Position numbers and translations under genes: made by a program
Source of the DNA: Chloroflexota bacterium
Lineage (GTDB): Bacteria; Chloroflexota; Limnocylindria; P2-11E; CF-107
DNA length: 33,088 nucleotides
Direction: 5' to 3'
Assembly (NCBI GenBank): GCA_005881435.1
Contig: VBHP01000089.1
Location: forward strand, 1 to 33,088
Part shown: positions 14,466 to 22,413 of the stretch, one piece after another
Numbering within the stretch: the first letter of the stretch is position 1
Layout: every line of letters begins with the position of its first letter
The notes under the pieces: generated by a model
What the model was told of the DNA's origin: nothing
The model's database searches: none
What the model saw: only the letters and a program-made list of their open reading frames with translations

Positions 14466-17400
14466 GTGGCGACGGTGGCGAACAAGAAGGCGCGATTCGC
14501 GGCGGTCCCGACGAAGCTCGACTTCGTCGAGCAGGAGCACCGCATCATCGAGCTGTGGGAAGGGGAGCGCTCGTTCGAGAAGCTCGTGGAGAAGAACCGC
14601 GGCAAGGAACGGTTCTCCTTCATCGACGGTCCGATCACCGCGAACATCGCTGCAATGGGCGTCCACCACGCCTGGGGACGCACCTACAAGGACATCTTCC
14701 AGCGCTACAAGGCCATGCGCGGCTACGACCAGCGCTACCAGAACGGGTTCGACTGCCAGGGGCTGTGGGTCGAGGTCGAAGTCGAAAAGGATCTCGGCCT
14801 GAACTCCAAACGCGAGATCGAGCGCTACGGCATCGCCAAATTCGCCGATGCCTGCCGCGCGCGAGTGGACGAGTCGGCCGCGGTCATCGCCAAGCAATCG
14901 CAGCGCCTCGGCCAGTGGATGGACTGGGACAACTCCTATTTCACGTACACCGACAACAACATCGCCCACATCTGGTCGGTGCTGAAGACGGCCCACGAGA
15001 AGGGCTGGCTGTACAAGGGCCATCGCTCGATGGCGTGGTGTGCGCGCTGTGGCACCGCGCTCTCCGAGCACGAGATGAAGATGGAGGACGCGTACAGGGA
15101 GATGACGCACCTCTCCGTGTACGTGCGTTTTCCGATCGACGATCGCGACAACGAGTCGTTCCTGGTGTGGACGACGACACCGTGGACGCTTCCGGCGAAC
15201 GTCGCGCTCGCGGTGAAGCCGGAGCTCGAGTACGTACGCGTGAAGCAGGGCGACGAGACGCTGATCCTGTCCAAGGGCACGCTCGCGACTGCGGTGATGG
15301 GCCCGCACCAGGTCGTCGCCACCGTCTCGGGGGCGAGCCTCGTCGGTCTGCGCTATAGCGGGCCGTTCGACGATCTTCCGGCCGCTAAAGAAGCGGTCGC
15401 GCACCACCGCGTCATCTCCTGGGAGGATGTCGGCGAAGCCGAGGGCACCGGCATCGTGCACATCGCGCCCGGCGCCGGCGATGCGGACTTCCAGCTCGCC
15501 AAGCTGGAGAAGCTGCCCGTCCTGGTACCGATCGACGAGAACGCGCGGTTCGTGAAGGGCCATGGGTTCCTCGACGGCAAAGAAGCGCGCGACGTGTCGA
15601 AGGAGATCGCCGACGAGCTGGAGCGGCGGGGACGGCTGTACCGGCGGCTGGACTACACCCACCGTTACCCGACGTGCTGGCGCTGCCGCGAGGAGATCGT
15701 GTTCCGTGTCGACGACGAGTGGTTCCTCGCGATGGACGAGCTCCGGCCGAAGCTGATGCAGGCAGCCGCGACCGTGACCTGGGTGCCCGAATCGGCGGGG
15801 AAGCGGATGCAGGACTGGCTCAAGAACATGGGCGACTGGAACATCTCGCGCAAGCGCTACTGGGGCCTGCCGCTGCCGTTCTACACGTGCACTTCGTGCG
15901 AGCACTTCTTCGTGATTGGCTCGGAGGAGGAGCTCCGCCAGCGCGCGACCGCCGGGCTCGATCAGCTGCGCGAGCTGCATCGACCGTGGATTGACGCCGT
16001 CGTCGTCGCCTGCCCGAAGTGCGGCGGCGCGGCGAAACGCGTGACCGAGGTCGGGGACTGCTGGCTCGACGCCGGCATCGTTCCGTTCTCGACCCTCAAC
16101 TACCTGCACGACCGCGCGTACTGGCAGGAGTGGTTCCCCGCCGACCTGGTCACCGAGATGCGCGAACAGATCCGGCTGTGGTTCTACTCGCAGCTGTTCT
16201 TCTCTGTCGTCGTGACCGGCAAGGCGCCGTATCTGAACGTGCAGTCGTACGAGAAGCTGCTCGACGAGAAAGGACGCCCGATGCATCGCTCGTGGGGCAA
16301 CGTCATCGTCTTTCCCGAGGCTGCCGAGCGCGTCGGCGCCGATGTGGCCCGCTGGCTGTATTCGCGGCAGAACGTGCAGGAGAACATCCTCTTCGGCTGG
16401 ACGCCGCTGGAGGACGTCGCGCGCCGGTTGTTGACGCTGTGGAACACCTACGCCTTCTTCGTCACGTACGCCAACTACGACGGGTTCGATCCGGCCGCGA
16501 AGGCGCCGCCCGTGGCGAGGCGTCCCGCACTCGACCGCTGGATCCTGTCGCGGCTCCACGGGCTCGTGCGCGACGTGACCGCGGAGCTGGAGGGGTGGGA
16601 TCCGCAGGGTGGCGCGCTGGCGATGGAGCGTTTCTGGGACGACCTGTCCAACTGGTACGTGCGCCGCAGCCGCCGCCGCTTTTGGAAGAGCGCACGGGAT
16701 GAGGACAAGAAGTCGGCCGAGCACACGCTGCACGAGGTGCTGACAACGTTCGCTCGGCTGATCGCGCCGTATATGCCGTTCCTGGCGGAGGCGATGTATC
16801 AGAATCTGGTGCGCAACGCGATGCCGCGCGCCGCCGCGAGCGTGCACCACACCGACTGGCCCGCGGTCGAAGCGGCCGTCATCGACGAGCGGCTCGAGCG
16901 CGGCATGGCGGTGGTGCGGCGCATCGTGTCCGTCGCCTCTGCCGCGCGCCACGCCGGCAATGTCAAGGTGCGAATGCCGCTGGCGCGGCTTGTCGCGGTG
17001 GTGCCCGATCGTGAGGAGCGCCTGCTCGCCGCCGAGCACGTCGGGCTCATCACCGACGAGCTGAACGTCAAAGCCGTCGAGATCGTCGACGCCGCCGACA
17101 CCTACCTCGACGTCGTGATCAAGCCGGATCTCAAGGTCCTTGGGCCGAAGCTGGGCAAAGATCTCCCGAAGGCGCAGGCGGCGCTACGCAACGCCAGGCT
17201 GCGGCCGGATGGATCGGTCGTCGCCGGCGAGTACACCTTCGCGGCGAGCGAGGTGCTCGTCGAGCATCGCGCGAAAGCTGGTTTCGCCGTGGCCGGAGAA
17301 GCGCCGTACTTCGCCGTCGTGGACACCAAGCGCACACCCGAACTCGAGGCCGAAGGCCTGGCGCGCGAGATCGTGCACGCGGTGCAGAACCTCCGAAAGG

Positions 17401-17591
17401 AGCGCGGCTTCGACATCGCCGACCGGATCGTGCTGCGCTATGACGGCGAGATCGCCGACGTGGTGCGGCGCTACAAGGACGAGATCGCCGGCGAGGTCCT
17501 CGCGACGCGGGTCGAGCCCGGCGTGACGGACAAGGCCTGGCGCGGAGCGCTCAACGGCGTGCCTGCGGCGCTCGACGTCGAGCGCGTCTAA
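14466..17591 (+). CDS. ileS: isoleucine--tRNA ligase
   Basis: This class I synthetase of about 1041 residues charges tRNA-Ile and has an editing domain that removes Val. The start is GTG 14466, 5 nt after AGGAGG (14455-14460) and just past the T-box terminator. Both signature motifs are altered: HIGH reads HHAWG (67-71) and KMSKS reads MHRSWGN (606-612). I believe this pairing is typical of a known IleRS subgroup rather than damage, since the rest (YQNGFDCQGLWVEVEVEK, WMDWDNSYFTY, TTTPWTLPANVAL) is strongly conserved. Cysteine pairs (CARCGT near 192, CWRCREE, CTSCEH, CPKCGG) suggest zinc sites. A C-terminal anticodon-binding domain follows, with a beta-rich tail after about residue 850. Confidence 0.97.
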   Translation: MATVANKKARFAAVPTKLDFVEQEHRIIELWEGERSFEKLVEKNRGKERFSFIDGPITANIAAMGVHHAWGRTYKDIFQRYKAMRGYDQRYQNGFDCQGLWVEVEVEKDLGLNSKREIERYGIAKFADACRARVDESAAVIAKQSQRLGQWMDWDNSYFTYTDNNIAHIWSVLKTAHEKGWLYKGHRSMAWCARCGTALSEHEMKMEDAYREMTHLSVYVRFPIDDRDNESFLVWTTTPWTLPANVALAVKPELEYVRVKQGDETLILSKGTLATAVMGPHQVVATVSGASLVGLRYSGPFDDLPAAKEAVAHHRVISWEDVGEAEGTGIVHIAPGAGDADFQLAKLEKLPVLVPIDENARFVKGHGFLDGKEARDVSKEIADELERRGRLYRRLDYTHRYPTCWRCREEIVFRVDDEWFLAMDELRPKLMQAAATVTWVPESAGKRMQDWLKNMGDWNISRKRYWGLPLPFYTCTSCEHFFVIGSEEELRQRATAGLDQLRELHRPWIDAVVVACPKCGGAAKRVTEVGDCWLDAGIVPFSTLNYLHDRAYWQEWFPADLVTEMREQIRLWFYSQLFFSVVVTGKAPYLNVQSYEKLLDEKGRPMHRSWGNVIVFPEAAERVGADVARWLYSRQNVQENILFGWTPLEDVARRLLTLWNTYAFFVTYANYDGFDPAAKAPPVARRPALDRWILSRLHGLVRDVTAELEGWDPQGGALAMERFWDDLSNWYVRRSRRRFWKSARDEDKKSAEHTLHEVLTTFARLIAPYMPFLAEAMYQNLVRNAMPRAAASVHHTDWPAVEAAVIDERLERGMAVVRRIVSVASAARHAGNVKVRMPLARLVAVVPDREERLLAAEHVGLITDELNVKAVEIVDAADTYLDVVIKPDLKVLGPKLGKDLPKAQAALRNARLRPDGSVVAGEYTFAASEVLVEHRAKAGFAVAGEAPYFAVVDTKRTPELEAEGLAREIVHAVQNLRKERGFDIADRIVLRYDGEIADVVRRYKDEIAGEVLATRVEPGVTDKAWRGALNGVPAALDVERV

Positions 17592-17624
17592 CCGCCATTT
17601 GACTTTCGGATCTTCCGACGGACG

Positions 17625-17651
17625 ATCTCCTACTACAGCTGCGTAGGAGAT
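17625..17651 (+). promoter_or_regulatory. inverted repeat covering the Shine-Dalgarno of the Rieske gene
   Basis: ATCTCCTAC (17625-17633) and GTAGGAGAT (17643-17651) form a perfect 9-bp stem with a 9-base loop. The right arm contains the AGGAG that lies 8 nt before the ATG at 17658, so the folded mRNA would hide the ribosome-binding site. A TTGACT (17599-17604) upstream could be a -35 box, but no convincing -10 follows at 16-18 nt. The dyad could also be a protein operator. Confidence 0.5.
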
Positions 17652-17657
17652 AGGGCC

Positions 17658-18188
17658 ATGTTGACCACGCCGCGATCCGCGCTGGTGGCACGTCTTCGCC
17701 GCCGTCAGGCGCTGCGTCTGGGGGTGGGTGGCGGCATCGCCGTGGTGCTCGCCGAGTTCGGCGGTCTGTTCGCCGTCTTCTTTCGCCCGCTGCGGCAGTC
17801 CGCCTTCGGCGGCGTCGTCGAGGCCGGTCCGGTCGATGACATCCTGGGGCACTTCAGCGAGACCGACGACGCGCCGTTCCTGGTGACGAAGGGTCGCTAC
17901 TTCCTGCTCCACGCGCCGGACGGGCTGCTCGCGGTCTACCGCGCCTGCCCACACCTCGGCTGCACGTATCGCTTCGAGCCGTCGGAGAACCAGTTCCACT
18001 GCCCGTGCCACTCGTCGCTGTTCGACCGGCGCACCGGCGTGGTGCTCGGCGGTCCGGCGACGCGGCCGCTGGATCTGTTCCCGGCCCAGATCACGGGTGG
18101 CGTCGTCGCCGTCAATACCGATCCGCGTCAGCCGAATCTGCGGCAGCGAACCGGATACGAGGCAGCGCAGGCGACGCCGCTGCCGTAG
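17658..18188 (+). CDS. Rieske [2Fe-2S] protein, membrane-anchored
   Basis: This 176-residue electron-transfer protein has an N-terminal basic stretch (RLRRRQALRLGVGGG) followed by a hydrophobic segment, which resembles a membrane anchor or twin-arginine-like signal. The C-terminal Rieske fold carries both cluster motifs: CPHLGC (about 95-100) and CPCHSS (about 115-120), giving the 2 Cys + 2 His ligands and the two extra Cys that form the disulfide in high-potential Rieske proteins. It is related to QcrA/PetC of cytochrome bc complexes, but no cytochrome b or c gene lies nearby. The partner is therefore unknown. It is expressed separately from ileS (66-bp gap) and converges with the TetR gene, with 8 bp between stops. 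Confidence 0.88.
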   Translation: MLTTPRSALVARLRRRQALRLGVGGGIAVVLAEFGGLFAVFFRPLRQSAFGGVVEAGPVDDILGHFSETDDAPFLVTKGRYFLLHAPDGLLAVYRACPHLGCTYRFEPSENQFHCPCHSSLFDRRTGVVLGGPATRPLDLFPAQITGGVVAVNTDPRQPNLRQRTGYEAAQATPLP

Positions 18189-18196
18189 CCGCACGT

Positions 18197-18775
18197 CTAC
18201 AGCAAGGCGGCCTTCAACATCGAGGCGATGAGACGCGGCGCGCGGCGGCCCGCTGGCCCCGTGAGCGCCACACGCCACGCCGGATACGACAGCGTCGCGT
18301 GAATGAGCGCGACCGCGTCACGGGCCGCCAGGCGCAAATGCCCTGAGACGATCTGCACACTTCGCGCGATCGTGCGCAGGCGCTCCGCGTCGAGCTCTCG
18401 CAGCAGCCGTCGACCGCCTTCGGGCGCGCCCTGCGACAGCGTCTCCATCAGCGCATATTCCTCGCGGTAGCTTCGAGCGTGGAACGCGATGATCTCGTCG
18501 AGGACCGCGGCCGGCTCTGTCGCGCGAGGGTGCCAGCGTGCGACCCGCTCGCGCAACGCCGACACTCGCTCGCGCAGCGCGGCGTCGGCCAGGAGCGACC
18601 GCGCCGGGAAGTGCGCGTACACCGTTCGCCGCGAGACGCGCGCCCGGCGCGCGACGTCATCGACCCGCAACGACCCGTACCCGACTCGCGCCAGCTGCGC
18701 GCGCGCCGCGGCGAGAATGGAATCCCGCGTACGTTGCATCTCGACCGCGCGCTTGCGCAGCGTGTAGCGTCGCAT
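18197..18775 (-). CDS. TetR-family transcriptional regulator (probable regulator of the fab operon)
   Basis: This one-component repressor has about 192 residues from ATG 18775. The N-terminal helix-turn-helix spans roughly 30-57 (YGSLRVDDVARRARVSRRTVYAHF), the typical TetR DNA-binding pattern. The C-terminal ligand domain is Arg- and Ala-rich with no recognised ligand motif. An earlier in-frame ATG (18787) lies inside the operator, so I prefer 18775, which follows the TACAAT -10 box by 10 nt. The gene is divergent from fabD and shares with it a perfect palindrome (18776-18800). It therefore probably represses itself and the fab genes, perhaps with an acyl-CoA or malonyl-CoA-like signal. That assignment is inferred from position only. 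Confidence 0.85.
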   Translation of the reverse strand: MRRYTLRKRAVEMQRTRDSILAAARAQLARVGYGSLRVDDVARRARVSRRTVYAHFPARSLLADAALRERVSALRERVARWHPRATEPAAVLDEIIAFHARSYREEYALMETLSQGAPEGGRRLLRELDAERLRTIARSVQIVSGHLRLAARDAVALIHATLSYPAWRVALTGPAGRRAPRLIASMLKAALL

Positions 18776-18800
18776 TTCGTCGCACATTGTATGCGACGAA
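18776..18800. promoter_or_regulatory. palindromic operator shared by the tetR-like gene and fabD
   Basis: TTCGTCGCA (18776-18784) and TGCGACGAA (18792-18800) are perfect 9-bp arms around a 7-base centre CATTGTA. On the minus strand the centre reads TACAAT (18791-18786), the -10 box of the regulator gene. The right arm lies where the -35 region of the fabD promoter should be, 17 bp from its -10. Binding of one dimer pair would block both promoters. Length and symmetry are typical of TetR-family operators. Confidence 0.75.
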
Positions 18801-18817
18801 TCACTGGCGCGATCTTG

Positions 18818-18823
18818 TAAAAT
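18818..18823 (+). promoter_or_regulatory. leaderless-type -10 box of the fabD-fabF-fabG operon
   Basis: TAAAAT (5 of 6 bases of the consensus), preceded by TTG, lies 7 nt before ATG 18831. Transcription would start at or next to the start codon, giving a leaderless mRNA. The same GTAAAAT word precedes def at nearly the same spacing. Confidence 0.6.
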
Positions 18824-18830
18824 GAGCGCC

Positions 18831-19853
18831 ATGAGTTCGATTGCGTACCTCTTCCCCGGTCAGGGCTCGCAGATCGTCGGCATGGGTCGTGAGCTGGCGC
18901 AGATGTCGGCGCGTGCCCGCGAGACCTTCGAGGAGGCCGACCGCGTGCTCGGCTTCGCGCTTTCGAAGCTCTGCTTCGAAGGCCCGGAGGCGATCCTGAA
19001 CGACACCACGCACGCCCAGCCTGCGATCTTCACCACGAGCATCGCCGCGCTCGAGGCACTCGGCGAGGCGATCCTCGGCCCGCACGGTCCGCGCCTTACG
19101 GCGGAGCCCGCGAGCGACGACGCGCCCCGCGGCGTGGCGCTGCTTCCGGCGGACGTCCGACCGGCTTTTGTCGCCGGCCACTCCCTTGGCGAGTACACCG
19201 CGCTCGCCGCGGCGGGCGTCCTGTCCTTTAGGGACGCGCTTCGGCTGGTGGCCGAGCGCGGTAACCTCGCGGCGACGCGCGGCGCGAAGGGCTCGATGGC
19301 CGCGGTCGTCGGCATGGATGCCGCACGCGTCGATCAGGTCATCCGCGAGTCCGGTTGCGCCGACGACGTCGTCGTGGCCAACGACAACGGTCCGCTTCAG
19401 GTCACGATCGCCGGCTCGCACGCCGGCGTCGACGCCGTCGTGCTCGCACTGCGAGACCGCGGCGCGCGTCGCGTCGTGCCGCTGAAGATCAGCGCGCCGT
19501 TCCACTTCCCGCCGATGGGTCGCATCGCCGACGATCTACGCGAGTTCATGCGTTCGCTCCGGTTCCGCGAGCCTGTCGTGCCGGTCATCGCGAACATCGA
19601 CGCGCTGCCGCACATCAACGCCGCCGAGATCCCCGACGCGCTGGCGAAGCACCTGTCATCCCGCGTGGAGTGGCTGCGCTCGGTGCGGTTCATGGTCCAG
19701 CAGAACGTGTCGACCTTCGTCGAGCTCGGCGCGGGTCAGGTCGTCAGCGGCCTGGTCAAGCGCGTTGCCGAGCAGGCCGCGCTGCTGAACGTATCCGACG
19801 CGCCGTCGCTGCTCGCGACGCTGCGCGAGCTGACCGGCAAAGCCGCGAAGTGA
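18831..19853 (+). CDS. fabD: malonyl-CoA:ACP transacylase
   Basis: FabD loads malonyl groups from CoA onto acyl carrier protein for fatty-acid elongation. It has 340 residues from ATG 18831; ATG 18822 is also in frame but overlaps the -10 box. It opens with YLFPGQGSQ, has the nucleophile elbow GHSLGEY (S118) and the active-site His in SAPFHFPPM (H225). The Ser lies about 26 residues later than in E. coli FabD because of an extra Pro/Asp-rich insert near 84-110 (PHGPRL to LPADVR). The insert keeps the frame and may be a surface loop. The stop overlaps fabF as GTGA. Confidence 0.95.
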   Translation: MSSIAYLFPGQGSQIVGMGRELAQMSARARETFEEADRVLGFALSKLCFEGPEAILNDTTHAQPAIFTTSIAALEALGEAILGPHGPRLTAEPASDDAPRGVALLPADVRPAFVAGHSLGEYTALAAAGVLSFRDALRLVAERGNLAATRGAKGSMAAVVGMDAARVDQVIRESGCADDVVVANDNGPLQVTIAGSHAGVDAVVLALRDRGARRVVPLKISAPFHFPPMGRIADDLREFMRSLRFREPVVPVIANIDALPHINAAEIPDALAKHLSSRVEWLRSVRFMVQQNVSTFVELGAGQVVSGLVKRVAEQAALLNVSDAPSLLATLRELTGKAAK

Positions 19854-21088
19854 CGGCGCGGCGCGTCGTCGTCACCGGCATGGGCGCGGTGACGCCTCTG
19901 GGGAAGGACCTGGCGGCCTTCTGGGATTCGCTCACACACGGACGGTCCGGCATCGCCCGCATCACCCGCTTTGATCCGGAGGGCTACGAGTCGCAGATCG
20001 CGGGAGAAGTCAAGGACTTCGATCCGCGGGAGCACATGGACCACAAGGACGTGCGCCGCACCGACCGCTTCACGCAGTTCGCCATCGCCGCTGCGAAAGA
20101 GGCGGTCGCGGACGCGAAGCTCGACCTGGTGACGGATCGCGACCGTATCGGCGCGGCGATCGCCACCGGCGTCGGCGGCCTCGAGACGCTGGTCGACCAG
20201 GTCATGGTCATGCGCACGAAAGGGCCGAACCGGCTGTCGCCGTTTCTCGTGCCGATGCTCATGGCCAACGCCGGCAGTGCGCAGGTCGGCATGCAGCTCG
20301 GGGTGCGCGGGCCGAACCTGACCCATGTCTCCGCCTGCGCCTCGAGCGCGCACGCGATCGGAGAGTCGGGAGCGATCATCGAGCGCGATCAGGCCGACGT
20401 CATGATCGTCGGCGGGGCCGAGGCGGCGGTGCTGCCGCTCTCGATCGGGGCCTTCTGCTCGATGCACGCGATGTCACGCCGCAACGACGATCCGGCGCGC
20501 GCCAGCCGCCCGTTCGACAAGGACCGCGATGGGTTCGTGCTCAGCGAGGGCGCTGGCGTCGTGATCCTGGAGGAGCTCGAACACGCCCGGGCGCGCGGCG
20601 CGAAGATCTACGGCGAGCTCATCGGCTATGGCGCCACGGCCGACGCCTACCACATCACCTCGCCGTCGCCGGAGGGCGAGGGCAACGCTCGCGCCATGCG
20701 TATGGCCCTGAAGCAGGCTGGCATCAAGCCGACGGAGATCCAGTACATCAACGCCCACGGCACCTCGACCCAGTACAACGACCGCGAGGAAACCCGGGCC
20801 ATCAAGCATGTCTTCGGCGAGCACGCCTACAAGCTGGTGGTCTCGTCGACGAAGTCGATGACCGGCCACCTGCTCGGCGCCGCCGGCGCGGTCGAGGCCA
20901 TCGCCTGCCTCAAGGCCATGGAGCAGGGCTGCATCCCGCCGACGATCAACTACCAGACGCCGGATCCGGATTGCGATCTGGACTACTGCCCAAACCAGGC
21001 CCGCCCGATGAAGCTGCGCGTGGCGCTGTCGAACTCGATGGGCTTCGGCGGGCACAACGCCTCGATCATCTTCCGCGCGTTGCAGTGA
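19850..21088 (+). CDS. fabF: beta-ketoacyl-ACP synthase II
   Basis: FabF condenses malonyl-ACP with acyl-ACP in the elongation cycle. It has 412 residues from GTG 19850, which overlaps the fabD stop. The catalytic triad falls exactly at the E. coli numbering: C163 in SACASSAH, H303 in NAHGTSTQ, and H340 in [10 protein letters not shown], with K335 in STKSM. No acyl-carrier-protein gene lies between fabD and fabF, where it often sits. The stop overlaps fabG as GTGA. Confidence 0.97.
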   Translation: MTARRVVVTGMGAVTPLGKDLAAFWDSLTHGRSGIARITRFDPEGYESQIAGEVKDFDPREHMDHKDVRRTDRFTQFAIAAAKEAVADAKLDLVTDRDRIGAAIATGVGGLETLVDQVMVMRTKGPNRLSPFLVPMLMANAGSAQVGMQLGVRGPNLTHVSACASSAHAIGESGAIIERDQADVMIVGGAEAAVLPLSIGAFCSMHAMSRRNDDPARASRPFDKDRDGFVLSEGAGVVILEELEHARARGAKIYGELIGYGATADAYHITSPSPEGEGNARAMRMALKQAGIKPTEIQYINAHGTSTQYNDREETRAIKHVFGEHAYKLVVSSTKSMTGHLLGAAGAVEAIACLKAMEQGCIPPTINYQTPDPDCDLDYCPNQARPMKLRVALSNSMGFGGHNASIIFRALQ

Positions 21089-21849
21089 CGACGACCGTCC
21101 GCAGGCTCGAGGGCAAAGTCGCCCTTGTCACCGGAAGCGCGCGTGGCATTGGTCGCGCCACCGCGGTGCGTCTCGCGCGTGAGGGCGCGTCGGTGGTGGT
21201 GAACTACAAGGGCAACGAGGCCGCCGCGAAGGAAGCGGCGCGGCTCGTCGGCGAGAGTGGCGCGAAGGCGACCACGGTGCAGGCCGACGTGTCGATCCCC
21301 GAAGACGCGGACCGGCTGGTGAAGCAGGCCCTGGAGTTCGGCGGCGGCCGCCTCGACATTCTCGTCAACAACGCCGGCATCACCCGCGACAACCTCTTGA
21401 TCCGCATGTCGCTCGAGGAATGGGACGCCGTGCTGAACCTGAACTTGCGCGGCGCGTTCCTGGTGACGAAGGCGGCGATGCGGCCGATGATGAAGCAGCG
21501 CGGCGGACGCGTCGTGAACATCGCGTCTATCGCCGGCGTGATGGGAAACGCCGGTCAGGCCAACTACGCCGCGGCCAAGGCCGGGCTGATCGCGTTCACC
21601 AAGACCGTCGCGCGCGAGATGGCGTCGCGGAACATCACCGCCAACGCCGTTGCGCCGGGGCTCATCCCGACCGAGCTGACCGCGCCCCTGCCGCAGGCGG
21701 TGAAGGACGCGATGCTGGCGCAGACGCCTCTGGGCCGATTCGGCACCGTCGAGGACGTCGCGAACGTCGTGGCCTTCCTGGCCTCGGACGACGCCGCCTA
21801 TGTCACCGGCCAGGTCATCGTCGTCGACGGGGGTATGGTCACGGCCTAG
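21085..21849 (+). CDS. fabG: 3-oxoacyl-ACP reductase
   Basis: FabG reduces 3-ketoacyl-ACP with NADPH. It is a short-chain dehydrogenase of 254 residues from GTG 21085, overlapping fabF as GTGA. It has the cofactor motif TGSARGIG (17-24), the [11 protein letters not shown] motif and the catalytic S148-Y161-K165 set ([18 protein letters not shown]). The C-terminus [11 protein letters not shown] is standard. It is the last gene of the three-gene fab unit. A GGCCGC/GCGGCC hairpin follows 11 bp after the stop. Confidence 0.95.
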   Translation: MTTTVRRLEGKVALVTGSARGIGRATAVRLAREGASVVVNYKGNEAAAKEAARLVGESGAKATTVQADVSIPEDADRLVKQALEFGGGRLDILVNNAGITRDNLLIRMSLEEWDAVLNLNLRGAFLVTKAAMRPMMKQRGGRVVNIASIAGVMGNAGQANYAAAKAGLIAFTKTVAREMASRNITANAVAPGLIPTELTAPLPQAVKDAMLAQTPLGRFGTVEDVANVVAFLASDDAAYVTGQVIVVDGGMVTA

Positions 21850-21860
21850 CCGGCGCCTCT

Positions 21861-21875
21861 GGCCGCGTTGCGGCC
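21861..21875 (+). terminator. weak hairpin after fabG
   Basis: GGCCGC (21861-21866) pairs with GCGGCC (21870-21875) around GTT, but no U-tract follows. It may reduce read-through from fabG into the sigma gene 61 nt downstream. Confidence 0.3.
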
Positions 21876-21936
21876 CGATGACCGAAAAACGATGCCTCGC
21901 GCGTCTATGAAGTGAGATGCGCGAAAGGAGCAATAC

Positions 21937-22413
21937 CTGGATCAACGCTGGGATGGGCTCTATGACGAGCTCCGTCCGACGCTATACCGGACCGCGGCGC
22001 TCATTGCCGGCGAACACGACGCCGAGGATTGCGTGCAGGACGCGTTCGAGCGCGCGATCCGCGAACCGCGGTTCTTCGAAGAGGTCCGTGAGCCTTCCGC
22101 CTGGCTCCGCACCGCCGTATCACGGCGCGCGATATCGCGCCTGCGACGGCGCCAGGTCTGGGCGCGGCTCCTGCCCGGCCTCTACGAACCACCCCGCGAA
22201 TACGACGACGCTGTCGTCGACCTGCGACGCGCGCTCGAAGCGCTGCCCGCGCAGCAACGCGCGGCTGTGGTCCTTCGCTATTACGCCGATGCCGATTACG
22301 ACGAGATCGCACGGGCGATCGATGTCGAAGCGTCGAGCGTGGGTCCGATCTTGACGCGTGCTCGATCGAAGTTACGGGAGGCGCTGCAGTGGCATACGAC
22401 GACCGCGAGCTGA
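21937..22413 (+). CDS. ECF-type RNA polymerase sigma factor (CTG start)
   Basis: This sigma factor has about 158 residues, with region 2 (LYDELRPTLYRTAAL to EDCVQDAFERAI) and region 4 (LRRALEALPAQQRAAVVLRYYADADYDEIARAI then SSVGPILTRARSKLREAL). Region 2 clearly continues upstream of the first GTG (22033). The only start before the in-frame stop at 21913 that fits is CTG 21937, 6 nt after a full AAAGGAG. The last 25 bases overlap the next gene, a membrane-anchored beta-propeller, in the usual place of an anti-sigma factor. The region 2-region 4 linker is short and Pro-rich. Its target promoters are not evident here, and no clear autoregulated promoter is visible. Confidence 0.88.
   Translation: MDQRWDGLYDELRPTLYRTAALIAGEHDAEDCVQDAFERAIREPRFFEEVREPSAWLRTAVSRRAISRLRRRQVWARLLPGLYEPPREYDDAVVDLRRALEALPAQQRAAVVLRYYADADYDEIARAIDVEASSVGPILTRARSKLREALQWHTTTAS

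Noticed and set aside
14451-17039. Very long open frame antisense to ileS (minus strand)
   Set aside because: It is a mirror of the strong codon bias of ileS. The translation is His/Arg-rich without domains, and it has no start signals.
17599-17628. Sigma-70 promoter for the Rieske gene from TTGACT
   Set aside because: No hexamer resembling TATAAT lies at 16-19 bp, so only the -35-like word remains.
21884-21907. ECF-type autoregulated promoter before the sigma gene (GAAAAAC and CGTCTA)
   Set aside because: The spacing is 11 bp, well short of the usual 16-17.
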